Origin: Marinomonas aquiplantarum
GTDB lineage: Bacteria > Pseudomonadota > Gammaproteobacteria > Pseudomonadales > Marinomonadaceae
Assembly (NCBI RefSeq): GCF_003314975.1
Contig: NZ_QNRF01000009.1
Coordinates: forward strand, 54,595-118,594
Length of the DNA stretch: 64,000 nucleotides
Direction: 5' to 3'
The notes beneath the pieces were generated by a model. The model saw nothing but the letters and a program-made list of their open reading frames with translations, did not search any database and had not been told where the DNA came from. Shown here in pieces: positions 53,683 to 63,143 of this stretch. Positions within the stretch are counted from its first letter, which is position 1. Every line of letters starts with the position of its first letter. The translations under genes and the position numbers were made by a program.

Positions 53683-54945
53683 ATGCAAGATCAAATTTTT
53701 CACTTACAATATGCCATGGACACCTTCTACTTCTTGGTGTGTGGTGCACTGGTTATGTGGATGGCAGCGGGATTTGCCATGTTGGAAGCAGGTTTAGTAC
53801 GTGCTAAAAACACCACTGAAATCCTAACAAAGAACGTCGCGCTATTTGCGATCTCTTGTATTATGTACCTAGTTTGCGGTTACTCAATCATGTACGGCGG
53901 TACTTGGTTCCTAACAGGTATTCAAGATGTAGACGTTGCTTCTACTTTAACTGACTTTGCTGGCCGTGATGGCGGTTTTGAAGGCGGTTCTATTTACTCT
54001 GGCGCTTCTGACTTCTTCTTCCAAGTGGTATTCGTAGCAACCGCTATGTCTATCGTTTCTGGTGCTGTTGCTGAGCGTATGAAACTGTGGTCTTTCCTAA
54101 TCTTCGCCGTGGTTATGACAGCGTTCATCTACCCAATGGAAGGTTCTTGGACTTGGGGTGGCAACGATGTATTCGGTATGTTCAACCTAGGCGACTTAGG
54201 TTTCTCTGACTTTGCAGGTTCTGGTATCGTTCACATGGCCGGTGCTGCAGCAGCGCTTGCTGGTGTGCTTGTACTTGGTGCTCGTAAAGGCAAATACGGT
54301 CCTAACGGTGAAGTACGTGCCATTCCTGGTGCTAACCTACCACTAGCAACACTAGGTACTTTCATCCTTTGGATGGGTTGGTTCGGTTTCAACGGTGGTT
54401 CTGTACTGAAACTAGGCGACATCGCTAACGCTAACTCTGTTGCAATGGTCTTCCTAAACACAAACGCCGCTGCAGCTGGTGGTGCGATTGGTGCTCTTCT
54501 TCTAGCTCGCATCCTATTCGGTAAAGCGGACCTTACAATGCTACTTAACGGTGCACTAGCAGGTTTGGTTGCGATCACGGCAGAGCCTTCTACGCCTTCT
54601 GCTCTAGGTGCGACGTTAATCGGTGTTGTTGGTGGTCTGATCGTTGTGATGTCTATCCTAACACTTGATAAGCTAAAAATTGATGATCCAGTTGGTGCTA
54701 TCTCTGTTCACGGTGTTGTGGGTATTTGGGGTCTACTAGCTGTGCCACTAACCAATGACGGTGCAAGCTTCAGCGGTCAAATCATCGGTGCATTAACTAT
54801 CTTCGTCTGGGTATTCGTAACAAGCTTGGTAGTTTGGTTAATCATCAAAGCTATCATGGGTGTTCGTGTCAGCGAAGAAGAAGAATACGAAGGTGTTGAT
54901 CTATCTGAATGTGGTATGGAAGCGTACCCAGAATTCAAGAAATAA
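53683..54945 (+). CDS. amtB: Ammonium transporter AmtB
   Basis: A 420-residue trimeric ammonium channel with 11 helices. The pore histidine pair lies in GIVHMAGAAAALAG and VHGVVGIWG, and the aromatic gate region in FFFQVVFVATAMSIVSGAVAER. The acidic C-terminal tail (SEEEEYEGVDLSECGMEAYPEF) is the GlnK-interacting region. No cleaved signal peptide is obvious. It is co-transcribed with glnK from the sigma-54 promoter, and a terminator follows at 54983. Confidence 0.96.
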   Translation: MQDQIFHLQYAMDTFYFLVCGALVMWMAAGFAMLEAGLVRAKNTTEILTKNVALFAISCIMYLVCGYSIMYGGTWFLTGIQDVDVASTLTDFAGRDGGFEGGSIYSGASDFFFQVVFVATAMSIVSGAVAERMKLWSFLIFAVVMTAFIYPMEGSWTWGGNDVFGMFNLGDLGFSDFAGSGIVHMAGAAAALAGVLVLGARKGKYGPNGEVRAIPGANLPLATLGTFILWMGWFGFNGGSVLKLGDIANANSVAMVFLNTNAAAAGGAIGALLLARILFGKADLTMLLNGALAGLVAITAEPSTPSALGATLIGVVGGLIVVMSILTLDKLKIDDPVGAISVHGVVGIWGLLAVPLTNDGASFSGQIIGALTIFVWVFVTSLVVWLIIKAIMGVRVSEEEEYEGVDLSECGMEAYPEFKK

Positions 54946-54982
54946 GACCTTTAAACTATCTCTTACTTAACTCAGTAAGATC

Positions 54983-55010
54983 AAAACCCTCGCTTCGGCG
55001 GGGGTTTTCT
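54983..55010 (+). terminator. Intrinsic terminator of glnK-amtB
   Basis: Stem AAAACCCTCGC (54983-54993), TTCG tetraloop, GCGGGGGTTTT (54998-55008), with one G-T pair in the stem, followed by CTATTTT. A weaker hairpin TCTTACT/AGTAAGA lies just before it (54961-54980). Confidence 0.9.
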
Positions 55011-55121
55011 ATTTTGGGAAATTAAAACCGAGGGATTGAAAAGAAATTTTAACGCCTTATCACTTAATACACGTTATTATCAGATTTTATCGAGGACAAA
55101 GCTCAAAGGGGCTTAGCTATC

Positions 55122-56651
55122 ATGCGTGAAGATTTACATTTAAAAATTCGCAACATCACCAATCAAGATTACACCCAAGTCAAAACCCTAATGGATAAGG
55201 TCTACCACGACATTGGTGGCGCTTGGCCTGAGCACACTATTCACAAACTGATTAAAGACTTTCCCGAAGGCCAGATCTGTTTAGAAGATCACGGTGAAAT
55301 TGTCGGCATTGCCCTCTCAGTGCAAGTCAACTATCAGCGTTTCAGTAACCCACATACATACGATGATTTAGTGGACCAAAAAGAAAACATTCTTAACGAT
55401 CGTCTTGGTGATGCCATGTACGGCCTAGATGTTTTAATCGCACCAGAATACCGAGGTTATCGTCTCGGTCGTCGTTTATACGAAGCACGAAAAGAACTGT
55501 GCCGTCAGCACAACTTACGTGCCATTCTAGCTGGTGGCCGCATTCCAAGTTACCATGAACATGCCCATGAAATGACACCGGCCGAATACCTAGAAGCGGT
55601 GCGTGAACGTAAGATTTATGACCCCATTCTCACCTTCCAGCTTTCCAACGATTTCCAAGTAACTCGCTTAATGAAGCGTTATTTGCCAGAAGATGAAAAG
55701 TCCCAAGGTTACGCCACTCTTCTAGAATGGAAAAACATCTTTTTTGCACCGGAAACCACCGTCATAAAATCCAGAAAGACACAGGTTCGAATCGGTGCGA
55801 TTCAATGGCAAATGCGTGAAGTAGAAAGTGTCGATGAACTGCTCACACAAGTAGAATATTTTGTCGATGCTGTATCCGACTATAAGAGTGACTTTGTCCT
55901 GTTTCCGGAATTTTTCAACGCCCCTTTAATTGGCTTGAGTCCAGATCAAAGTAACCAAACGGAAGCGATCCGTTTTCTTGCCAGCTTCACAGAACGTTTT
56001 AAAAATGAAATGTCACAACTGGCGGTGAGTTACAACATTAACGTGATTACTGGCTCCATGCCCTTGATGGAAGATGACATTCTCTACAACGTCAGTTATC
56101 TATGCCGTCGAGATGGTACTGTCGAAGAACAAAAGAAAATCCACATCACCCCCCATGAACGTCGTGACTGGATTATTGAAGGGGGTAACGACCTCAAAGT
56201 CTTTGATACTGACGCAGGTCGAGTGGGTATTTTGATTTGTTATGACGTGGAATTCCCTGAATTAGGCCGCTTACTGGCATCACAAGACATGGACATTCTA
56301 TTCGTTCCTTTCTGGACGGACACCAAGAATGGTTACCTTCGTGTTCGCCGCTGTGCGCAAGCACGTGCCATTGAAAACGAATGTTATGTGGTCATTTGTG
56401 GTAGCTGTGGCAACCTGCCTCAGGTAGAAAACCTAGACATCCAGTATGCCCAAAGTTCAGTGTTTTCACCGTCTGACTTCTCCTATCCACACGATGCTGT
56501 GATGGCGGAAACCACTCCCAATACAGAGATGATCATGTTCTCGGATTTGGACCTAGATAAACTCAAACTGACACGCAGCGAAGGCTCTGTGAACAATTTG
56601 AAAGACCGCCGAACAGACTTGTATTCGCTGAATTGGAAGCATACTAAGTAA
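55122..56651 (+). CDS. GNAT acetyltransferase / carbon-nitrogen hydrolase fusion
   Basis: A 509-residue two-domain protein. Residues about 5-205 form a GNAT acetyltransferase (VLIAPEYRGYRLGRRLYEARKEL is the acetyl-CoA loop and helix). Residues about 220-490 form a nitrilase-superfamily amidase with the triad E263 (FPEFF), K338 (EEQKKIH) and C373 (ILICYDVEFPE). The fusion is a known architecture in proteobacteria and Bacillus (YhcX), but its substrate has not been settled. A cytoplasmic amide or N-acyl metabolite is likely. Monocistronic by spacing, lying after the amtB terminator. Confidence 0.9.
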   Translation: MREDLHLKIRNITNQDYTQVKTLMDKVYHDIGGAWPEHTIHKLIKDFPEGQICLEDHGEIVGIALSVQVNYQRFSNPHTYDDLVDQKENILNDRLGDAMYGLDVLIAPEYRGYRLGRRLYEARKELCRQHNLRAILAGGRIPSYHEHAHEMTPAEYLEAVRERKIYDPILTFQLSNDFQVTRLMKRYLPEDEKSQGYATLLEWKNIFFAPETTVIKSRKTQVRIGAIQWQMREVESVDELLTQVEYFVDAVSDYKSDFVLFPEFFNAPLIGLSPDQSNQTEAIRFLASFTERFKNEMSQLAVSYNINVITGSMPLMEDDILYNVSYLCRRDGTVEEQKKIHITPHERRDWIIEGGNDLKVFDTDAGRVGILICYDVEFPELGRLLASQDMDILFVPFWTDTKNGYLRVRRCAQARAIENECYVVICGSCGNLPQVENLDIQYAQSSVFSPSDFSYPHDAVMAETTPNTEMIMFSDLDLDKLKLTRSEGSVNNLKDRRTDLYSLNWKHTK

Positions 56652-56731
56652 GGTTTCAGCTGTGATAACATGGACGTTATTTTCAATAAGCTGGGGAATA
56701 AACCCAGCGGAATTATGACAAAGAGAATCTA

Positions 56732-58117
56732 ATGGCTAAAGCAAAAACCGCCTTTGTGTGTAATGAATGCGGCGCAGATTACGCGAAATGGCAAGGGCAG
56801 TGCCAAGCGTGTGGCGCGTGGAATTCGCTCTCTGAAATTCGCCTAACCTCTGGTAAAACCTCCGCTCGAGTGGCCGCAAGCCAAGACGCACGAACATTAG
56901 GTTATGCTGGTGCTACAACTGGCATTCAAAATTTATCTGATGTGGATCTCGGTGACGTGCCTCGCTTTAGTTCCGGTGCCAGTGAATTTGATCGCGTTTT
57001 AGGTGGCGGTTTAGTCCCTGGCGGTGTGGTCTTGATTGGCGGCCATCCAGGCGCAGGGAAAAGTACCTTATTGCTGCAAACCATGTGTTGGCTAGCGCAA
57101 CAACAAACGGCGCTGTATGTCACGGGGGAAGAATCCTTACAACAAGTCGCCATGCGGGCCAATCGTCTTGGTTTACCAACGCAAAACCTAAAGATGCTAT
57201 CGGAAACCAATGTAGAAGCCATTATGACCGTAGCGCAGCAGGTTAACCCAAAAGTCATTGTCATTGACTCGATCCAAGTCATGCACCTTGATGGCATTGA
57301 GTCTGCACCTGGCAGTGTGTCACAAGTTCGCGAAAGTGCTGCGGTATTAACGCGTTTTGCCAAACAAACTCAAACTGCTGTCCTGTTAGTTGGGCACGTT
57401 ACCAAAGACGGCACTCTAGCTGGCCCTAAAGTCTTAGAGCACATGGTGGATTGCTCCGTGCTACTGGAAGGCTCAGAGGATTCACGCTTTCGTACTCTAC
57501 GTGGTATGAAGAACCGTTTTGGCGCGATCAATGAACTAGGCGTGTTTGCGATGATGGAAAACGGTTTAAAGGAAGTCAAAAACCCCAGCTCCATCTTTTT
57601 AAACCGCAGCAATCAACCTGCCGCTGGCAGTTTAGTGATGGTGGTGTGGGAAGGCACACGTCCTTTGCTAGTGGAGCTGCAAGCCTTAGTCGATGATTCT
57701 GCCCTTGGCAATCCGCGTCGTGTCACTGTTGGTTTTGATCATAATCGCTTAGCCATGCTATTGGCCGTCCTACACAAACATGGTGGTCTACTAACCTCTG
57801 ATCAAGATGTGTACCTAAATGTCGTAGGCGGTGTGAAAGTATTAGAAACCAGCGCCGATTTAGCTGCTATTGCCGCCGTTGTATCCAGTTTCCGTGATCA
57901 AATACTGCCTCACGATCTCGTTGTATTAGGAGAAGTGGGACTTTCTGGTGAGATTCGCCCAGTGCCCTCTGGCCAAGAGCGTATCAGTGAAGCGGCCAAA
58001 CATGGCTTTACTAAAGCCGTGGTGCCAAAAGCGAATTGCCCTAAGAAACCCATAGCAGGGATGGAAGTCATTGGTGTAGAACGTCTCTCTCAGGCGTTAG
58101 AAGCAATTTTTGGCTAA
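56732..58117 (+). CDS. radA: DNA repair protein RadA (Sms)
   Basis: A 461-residue protein. The N-terminal zinc finger is CNECGADYAKWQGQCQACGAWN, the RecA-like core has Walker A GGHPGAGKSTLL and the RadA-specific KNRFG motif, and the C-terminal domain is Lon-protease-like (DLVVLGEVGLSGEIRPV). It is a DnaB-like helicase that extends branches during recombination. It is close in length to E. coli RadA (460). Confidence 0.96.
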   Translation: MAKAKTAFVCNECGADYAKWQGQCQACGAWNSLSEIRLTSGKTSARVAASQDARTLGYAGATTGIQNLSDVDLGDVPRFSSGASEFDRVLGGGLVPGGVVLIGGHPGAGKSTLLLQTMCWLAQQQTALYVTGEESLQQVAMRANRLGLPTQNLKMLSETNVEAIMTVAQQVNPKVIVIDSIQVMHLDGIESAPGSVSQVRESAAVLTRFAKQTQTAVLLVGHVTKDGTLAGPKVLEHMVDCSVLLEGSEDSRFRTLRGMKNRFGAINELGVFAMMENGLKEVKNPSSIFLNRSNQPAAGSLVMVVWEGTRPLLVELQALVDDSALGNPRRVTVGFDHNRLAMLLAVLHKHGGLLTSDQDVYLNVVGGVKVLETSADLAAIAAVVSSFRDQILPHDLVVLGEVGLSGEIRPVPSGQERISEAAKHGFTKAVVPKANCPKKPIAGMEVIGVERLSQALEAIFG

Positions 58118-58144
58118 TCACAAGCGAATGGAATAATGCACTGA

Positions 58145-58178
58145 TTGCCTGAGCCGAACTTGCATTTTGTTCAGGCAA
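58145..58178. terminator. Possible hairpin between radA and the DUF1289 gene
   Basis: TTGCCTGA (58145-58152) pairs perfectly with TCAGGCAA (58171-58178) across an 18-base loop. No T-run follows on the plus strand. It lies between convergent genes. Confidence 0.4.
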
Positions 58179-58201
58179 GTCATCCAACCGCGAAAATACG
58201 G

Positions 58202-58483
58202 TCAATTTAGCCCAGACAACAAATCCTCGGCAGGCTCATCCTCCATCCCATAAGGAAGCGCTTTGTCGGATTGGGCATCTAACCTTTCTTGACGGGCTTT
58301 TAACAAACGAACTCGGCGTTGTTTGCAAAGCTCTAAGATATGAAACCTTTCCTCGTTGGACAAAGTGAACCAGTGAAAACGTTCATCTCGACTTCGCAAA
58401 CAACCTTTGCAAAACCCTTTAGCACTGTTTTCACAAACGCCCTTGCAAGGGCTTTCAATGGCAAATAACTCGATTTGTTCCAT
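58202..58483 (-). CDS. DUF1289 small cysteine-rich protein
   Basis: A protein of about 93 residues. The cysteine pattern CKGVCENSAKGFCKGCLRSRDE is the DUF1289 signature and probably binds a metal (zinc or an iron-sulfur cluster). A basic helix (CKQRRVRLLKARQERL) follows. The ATG at 58483 has GGGGG upstream. Starts up to 58504 are also open. It overlaps or nearly abuts the lipoprotein gene at 58508 and is likely co-transcribed with it. The function is unknown. Confidence 0.82.
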   Translation of the reverse strand: MEQIELFAIESPCKGVCENSAKGFCKGCLRSRDERFHWFTLSNEERFHILELCKQRRVRLLKARQERLDAQSDKALPYGMEDEPAEDLLSGLN

Positions 58484-58507
58484 GTCGCCCCCACTCAACA
58501 TCATGAT

Positions 58508-59113
58508 TTATTGCGTTGCGAGCTGCAGGTCATACACTTCTTCTGGGGACAGAAAATACACCCTATCGGCCGGCGCAGCGGTCAGAGAAAACCAATAAAA
58601 CCGCTCCGGCACGCCCATTTCCAAATAGAAGTTGACGTACGTCGCGTGGATCGGATCCGCCACATTAGCACTGGAAGCATTAATACGAGTACCATCGGAC
58701 CATGCATGAATACCAACACCCGCACCCGCACCTATGGTTCTCTCAATCCCCCCCAGAAATAAATCCACACCACCGGACAACACATAACCAGTGGGTGCAA
58801 TGTGAGTGTTTAACCCTAAACGTCGAATTAAACGGGCACTGTCCATGGTGGCTTGCTGATCGATTGATCCCGGCACATCAACCAGCACCAAATCCGTTAC
58901 ATTGGGATGCTCTGCTAAAAAGTCAGTTAAGTCCACCACCAAGTTACTGTCTAATACACCAGATAGATAGGCCGTATTTTCTTCCACTTCAAGGGATAAA
59001 GAGTCCGCTTCCAATATACTTTGATCATCGATCGTAGCGCAGGCGGTTAAGGAGGAAAAAACGACAAGAGATAGCCACTTCAGCACATTCGATAAAGGCG
59101 TTTCGGTTTTCAT
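58508..59113 (-). CDS. Lipoprotein with a ClpP/crotonase-like core
   Basis: A protein of about 201 residues. The N-terminus (WLSLVVFSSLTAC) ends in a lipobox, so it is a lipoprotein. The body resembles COG3904-type periplasmic proteins with a ClpP-like fold: VTDLVLVDVPGSIDQQ, then YVLSGGVDLFLGGIERTIGAGAGVGIHAW. The serine of LSGG and the histidine of GIHAW stand where the ClpP Ser-His pair would be, but activity is unproven. The frame is open to 59155. I chose the ATG at 59113 because it gives a proper signal sequence. Confidence 0.65.
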   Translation of the reverse strand: MKTETPLSNVLKWLSLVVFSSLTACATIDDQSILEADSLSLEVEENTAYLSGVLDSNLVVDLTDFLAEHPNVTDLVLVDVPGSIDQQATMDSARLIRRLGLNTHIAPTGYVLSGGVDLFLGGIERTIGAGAGVGIHAWSDGTRINASSANVADPIHATYVNFYLEMGVPERFYWFSLTAAPADRVYFLSPEEVYDLQLATQ

Positions 59114-59224
59114 AGGGTACTCAATGAACTCAACATCTAAACTCGCTACCCTCATACTAGTTCAAAAAAACAGCACTTCCTAGTAAGTCACCGCCACATT
59201 GCTGAAAAATCGAACGTTTTTCAT

Positions 59225-59255
59225 AAAAAAAGACCGCTTACTTAAGTAAGCGGTC
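59225..59255 (-). terminator. Intrinsic terminator of mmsA
   Basis: GACCGCTTAC and GTAAGCGGTC around TTAA make a perfect 24-bp dyad (59232-59255). On the minus strand it is followed by seven T (59225-59231). Confidence 0.93.
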
Positions 59256-59298
59256 AAACAAACACATTTCTATTAAATCGGTTAGAAATGTCCTGGGA

Positions 59299-60789
59299 CT
59301 AGGAAGGAAACGAAAAACTCTTACCTTCACGAACACCGGCAGAAGGCCAACGCTGTGTGATGGTTTTACGCTTCGTATAAAAACGCACCGCATCAGGCCC
59401 ATACGCATGCAGGTCACCAAATAAAGAGCGTTTCCAACCACCAAAACTGTGATATGCCACAGGCACAGGTAAAGGGACATTAATCCCCACCATGCCAACT
59501 TCAATATGGTCAGAGAAATAACGTGCTGCCTCACCGTCACGGGTAAAGATACAAGTACCATTACCGTATTCGTGATCGTTAATTAAGGTCATGGCTTCTT
59601 CCATAGTCTCGACACGAACAACCTGTAAAACTGGCCCAAAAATCTCCTGCTGATAAGAATCCATCTCTTTGGTCACACCATCAATTAAGGTCGCACCAAC
59701 GAAAAACCCCTTTTCATAACCTGCCACTTGCGGCTGACGGCCATCGACAACAACAGTCGCACCTTGTTGTTCAGCACTGTTGATAAAACCAACCACCTTC
59801 TCTTTGTGTTCCTGAGTAATGACGGGGCCAAAATCGTTACTCTTGTCAGAGCATTCACCGACTTTTAATGGGGTCATAGCGTCTTTCATTTTCGCTACTA
59901 ACTGATCACCTGCCGCTTGGCCAACCGCCACCGCCACTGACAAAGCCATGCAACGCTCACCAGATGAACCAAATGCTGCGCCCAAAAGTTGGCTGACAAC
60001 GTTGTCCATATCCGCATCAGGCATAACAATCGCGTGATTTTTCGCGCCACCTAAGGCCTGACAGCGCTTACCATTGGCACTGGCTTTGCTGTAAATGTAT
60101 TCCGCAATCGGCGTGGAACCTACAAAGCTCACCGCTTTCACTCGCTTGTCTTCCAATAAGGTATCCACGGCCACTTTATCGCCGTTCACCACATTAAAGA
60201 CGCCCGCAGGCAAACCGGCTTCATGCAATAATTCAGCAATAAACAAAGCCGTACTTGGGTCTCGTTCAGAGGGTTTTAACACGAATGTGTTCCCACATAC
60301 GATGGCCATAGGGAACATCCACAAAGGCACCATGGCAGGGAAATTAAAAGGGGTAATGCCCGCCACCACACCGAGTGGTTGGAATTCACTCCAAGAGTCA
60401 ATGTTTGGACCCACATTTTTACTGAATTCACCCTTTAGTAATTCTGGGGCACCACAAGCGTATTCCACATTTTCAATACCACGCTGTAATTCACCAGCAG
60501 CGTCATGACAAATCTTGCCATGCTCTGCGCCAATCAACTCACAAATTGTATCGGCATGCTTTTCCAACAAGGCTTTGTAATTGAACATAATACGTGCACG
60601 CTTCAGAGCGGGTGTATTTCGCCACTCAGGATACGCCGCTTGGGCGACAGCAATGGCTTCTTCTACGGTTTCACGAGGCGCAATGGCCACTTGCTTTGCG
60701 ACTTCTCCTGTCGCTGGGTTAAACACGTCTTGCTTTCGCTCTGCTGCTGAAGAGGCTTCTCCGCCAATAAGGTGTCCGATCAATTGCAT
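59299..60789 (-). CDS. mmsA: CoA-acylating methylmalonate-semialdehyde dehydrogenase
   Basis: A 496-residue aldehyde dehydrogenase. The catalytic cysteine lies in GSSGERCMALSVAVAVG, and the usual general-base glutamate region is replaced by QALGGAKNHAIVMPDAD, the mark of the MmsA class that transfers the acyl group to CoA. It makes propionyl-CoA from methylmalonate semialdehyde (valine, inositol) or acetyl-CoA from malonate semialdehyde (beta-alanine). It has no pathway partner in the window, and a LysR regulator is divergent. Confidence 0.93.
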   Translation of the reverse strand: MQLIGHLIGGEASSAAERKQDVFNPATGEVAKQVAIAPRETVEEAIAVAQAAYPEWRNTPALKRARIMFNYKALLEKHADTICELIGAEHGKICHDAAGELQRGIENVEYACGAPELLKGEFSKNVGPNIDSWSEFQPLGVVAGITPFNFPAMVPLWMFPMAIVCGNTFVLKPSERDPSTALFIAELLHEAGLPAGVFNVVNGDKVAVDTLLEDKRVKAVSFVGSTPIAEYIYSKASANGKRCQALGGAKNHAIVMPDADMDNVVSQLLGAAFGSSGERCMALSVAVAVGQAAGDQLVAKMKDAMTPLKVGECSDKSNDFGPVITQEHKEKVVGFINSAEQQGATVVVDGRQPQVAGYEKGFFVGATLIDGVTKEMDSYQQEIFGPVLQVVRVETMEEAMTLINDHEYGNGTCIFTRDGEAARYFSDHIEVGMVGINVPLPVPVAYHSFGGWKRSLFGDLHAYGPDAVRFYTKRKTITQRWPSAGVREGKSFSFPS

Positions 60790-60897
60790 AACAGCTCCAT
60801 AACCTTGGGTAAAATTTAATGGCGAGTTTGATGTTTCAAAAAGCGCCCTATTGACGCTACTATGCCAATGGTAATAGATTATAAAAAGTCGATTCTA

Positions 60898-60924
60898 TTA
60901 ACCCTTAGTTAAGTCTTAGGTTAA
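60898..60924. promoter_or_regulatory. Candidate LysR operator between mmsA and its regulator
   Basis: TTAACC (60898-60903) and GGTTAA (60919-60924) form an inverted repeat with a 15-bp spacer. TTAGTTAAGTCTTA between them adds internal symmetry. The position in the divergent gap fits binding by the LysR protein encoded at 60967. Confidence 0.5.
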
Positions 60925-60966
60925 CTATAAAAAAACCAAAGCGATCAACAAAAAGAGCCGTCAGAC

Positions 60967-61875
60967 ATGAAAACCTTCCAAAGCCAGATCAGTGATGCCG
61001 ACCTTAGGATTTTACGAATCTACAAAACCGTGGTGGAATGTGGCGGCTTTTCTGCTGCGGAAGTGACGCTGAATATCAGTCGCGCCGCCATCAGCATTGC
61101 CATCTCAGATTTGGAAACACGTTTAGGTTTTCGACTTTGTCAGCGTGGACGGTCTGGTTTTTCATTAACCAATGAAGGCAGCCAAGTCTATGAATACACT
61201 TTGCAGCTACTCTCTTCAATTGAGGATTTCCGTACTCATATCAATGCCATTCATCAGCACCTAACCGGTGAGTTAAACATTGGTATCACAGACAACCTTG
61301 TCACCTTACCTCATACTCGCATTACGCATTCTTTAGCTGGACTAAAGGACAAAGGTCCACAGGTCACCGTGAATATTCGTATGATCCCTCCCACAGACGT
61401 GGAAAGAGGTGTATTGGATGGCGGTCTGCATATTGGCATAGTGCCAGATTTGAAAATTCTCAGTGGCTTGGAATACCACCACTTGTACGAAGAAGAATCT
61501 AAACTCTATTGCAGTGACACCCACCCTTTATTCAATATAGAAGATCAAAAAATCAGTAAGGCCAAATTGAAAAACTATGATGCCGTCTTGCCTGCTTATG
61601 CCCAAACCCCAGACATCAAAGCCCAACACCAACCTCTACAAGCCAGCGCTACCGCCACCGACCGTGAAGGCATCGCCTTTCTGATATTAACAGGGCGATA
61701 TATTGGCTTTTTACCAGATCACGTCGCCGCTCACTGGGAAAGAGACGGTCGCATGCGCGCCATATTACCCGATGAATGCCGCTACATTACTCAGTTTTCA
61801 GCCATTACTCGCAAAGGTGCGAGAGCCAATTTGGTATTAGAAACCTTCTTAGACGAGCTAGAAAAAACAGCTTAA
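60967..61875 (+). CDS. LysR-family transcriptional regulator
   Basis: A 302-residue regulator. The N-terminal winged HTH (LRIYKTVVECGGFSAAEVTLNISRAAISIAISDLETRLGFRLCQRG) and the C-terminal periplasmic-binding-protein-like effector domain (about 95-295) are complete. It is divergent from mmsA and so is its likely regulator, but it could also affect the RND pump genes downstream. The effector is unknown. Confidence 0.9.
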   Translation: MKTFQSQISDADLRILRIYKTVVECGGFSAAEVTLNISRAAISIAISDLETRLGFRLCQRGRSGFSLTNEGSQVYEYTLQLLSSIEDFRTHINAIHQHLTGELNIGITDNLVTLPHTRITHSLAGLKDKGPQVTVNIRMIPPTDVERGVLDGGLHIGIVPDLKILSGLEYHHLYEEESKLYCSDTHPLFNIEDQKISKAKLKNYDAVLPAYAQTPDIKAQHQPLQASATATDREGIAFLILTGRYIGFLPDHVAAHWERDGRMRAILPDECRYITQFSAITRKGARANLVLETFLDELEKTA

Positions 61876-62027
61876 AGTGATCCTTCACTGTCCTTAATAA
61901 ATGCAAAATTATTAGTTGTATTCCAAATATAGTATATCTTTAATATATATTTAAAAATTTATATCGCCATACAAGAGATATAAAATAGATTCATCTAATT
62001 ATTTTCAATTTATTGACGGAGCAAATA

Positions 62028-63143
62028 ATGGCACGCGCAAAGCGACTAAATATGATGATAGGCGTCACCCTAGCGACTTCGCTATTTCTGACCGCTTGTT
62101 CATCTGATACCCCAGAAGAAACCAGTGTTGAAAAAACCATCATCCGACCCGTTAAGTTACTGACAATCGAATCAACGGATGCCATCAATATCCGTCGTTT
62201 TCCAGCCGAATTACAAGCCAGTGAAGAAACCGACATTGCATTTCGTGTAGGTGGTCAGCTAAATACGCTAAATGTTGTCGCTGGGCAAAAAGTAAAAAAA
62301 GGCGATTTATTAGCCACTTTAGACCCAACGGATTTCAAATTGGAAGTAGAGCTAGCTGAAGCCAATCAACGTTTGGCAGAAGCTCAGTTCAAACGTATCC
62401 AAGCGATTTTCAAACAAAACGCGACCACAAAAGCAGAATACGACTCCAGTAAAGCCAACTTAGATCAAGCCAACAACGCCCTACAAAGTGCGCGTAACCA
62501 GCTTAAATACACTAAGGTACACGCCCCATTCGATGGCGTTATTTCCACTGTCAACACAGAAAATTTTCAGTATGTCAGTGCAGCACAAACCTTAATGCAC
62601 ATGCAAGATGTCGAAAACCTGGACGTTGATTTTGAAGTACCTGAAAGTTTGGTCGTTAGCATCAAGGGCACACATTCGGACTACCGTCCTCGTGTTGTTG
62701 TCGATGTGGCACCAAAAGAAGTCTTTCATGCGATGTATAAAGAACACAACACCTCACCAAATGCGACCACCATGGCATATGAAGTCACAATGCACTTGAT
62801 TCGCAACGATGAAAATCAACATACCCTATTGCCTGGTATGACCGCCAACGTCGACATTGATGTGAGTACGCTATTAGGTACAGAACGCCATATTACCGTA
62901 CCGGTTGAAGCCGTGATGCGTCATGAAAACACCGCAACAGGGGAATCCAACAGCACGGTTTGGGTATTCAACCCAGACACCAACAAGGTGACATCTCGTA
63001 CTGTCGAACTTGGCGCATTAGAAGGCTCACAAGTAGAGATTATTCAAGGCGTATCAACAGGTGAACAAGTGGTTGCTGCCGGCATTCATAGCCTGACGGA
63101 AGGCTTAGAAGTTCGTCCATGGACACGTGAGCGAGGCCTATAA
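62028..63143 (+). CDS. RND efflux periplasmic adaptor (MFP lipoprotein)
   Basis: A 371-residue membrane fusion protein of the MexA/AcrA class. A lipobox (ATSLFLTAC) anchors it to the membrane. Barrel-sandwich halves (FRVGGQLNTLNVVAGQKVKKGDLLATLD; VHAPFDGVISTVN) flank an alpha-helical hairpin (about 100-150). The frame starts with TTG at 62013, but ATG at 62028 with CGGAG upstream gives the right signal sequence. It overlaps the permease gene by one base (TAATG), so the two are coupled. The outer-membrane partner is not in the window. Confidence 0.92.
   Translation: MARAKRLNMMIGVTLATSLFLTACSSDTPEETSVEKTIIRPVKLLTIESTDAINIRRFPAELQASEETDIAFRVGGQLNTLNVVAGQKVKKGDLLATLDPTDFKLEVELAEANQRLAEAQFKRIQAIFKQNATTKAEYDSSKANLDQANNALQSARNQLKYTKVHAPFDGVISTVNTENFQYVSAAQTLMHMQDVENLDVDFEVPESLVVSIKGTHSDYRPRVVVDVAPKEVFHAMYKEHNTSPNATTMAYEVTMHLIRNDENQHTLLPGMTANVDIDVSTLLGTERHITVPVEAVMRHENTATGESNSTVWVFNPDTNKVTSRTVELGALEGSQVEIIQGVSTGEQVVAAGIHSLTEGLEVRPWTRERGL

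Noticed and set aside
58407..59037. Plus-strand open frames opposite the DUF1289 and lipoprotein genes
   Set aside because: They lack starts with ribosome sites and mirror the minus-strand genes, which have a lipobox and a clear cysteine signature.
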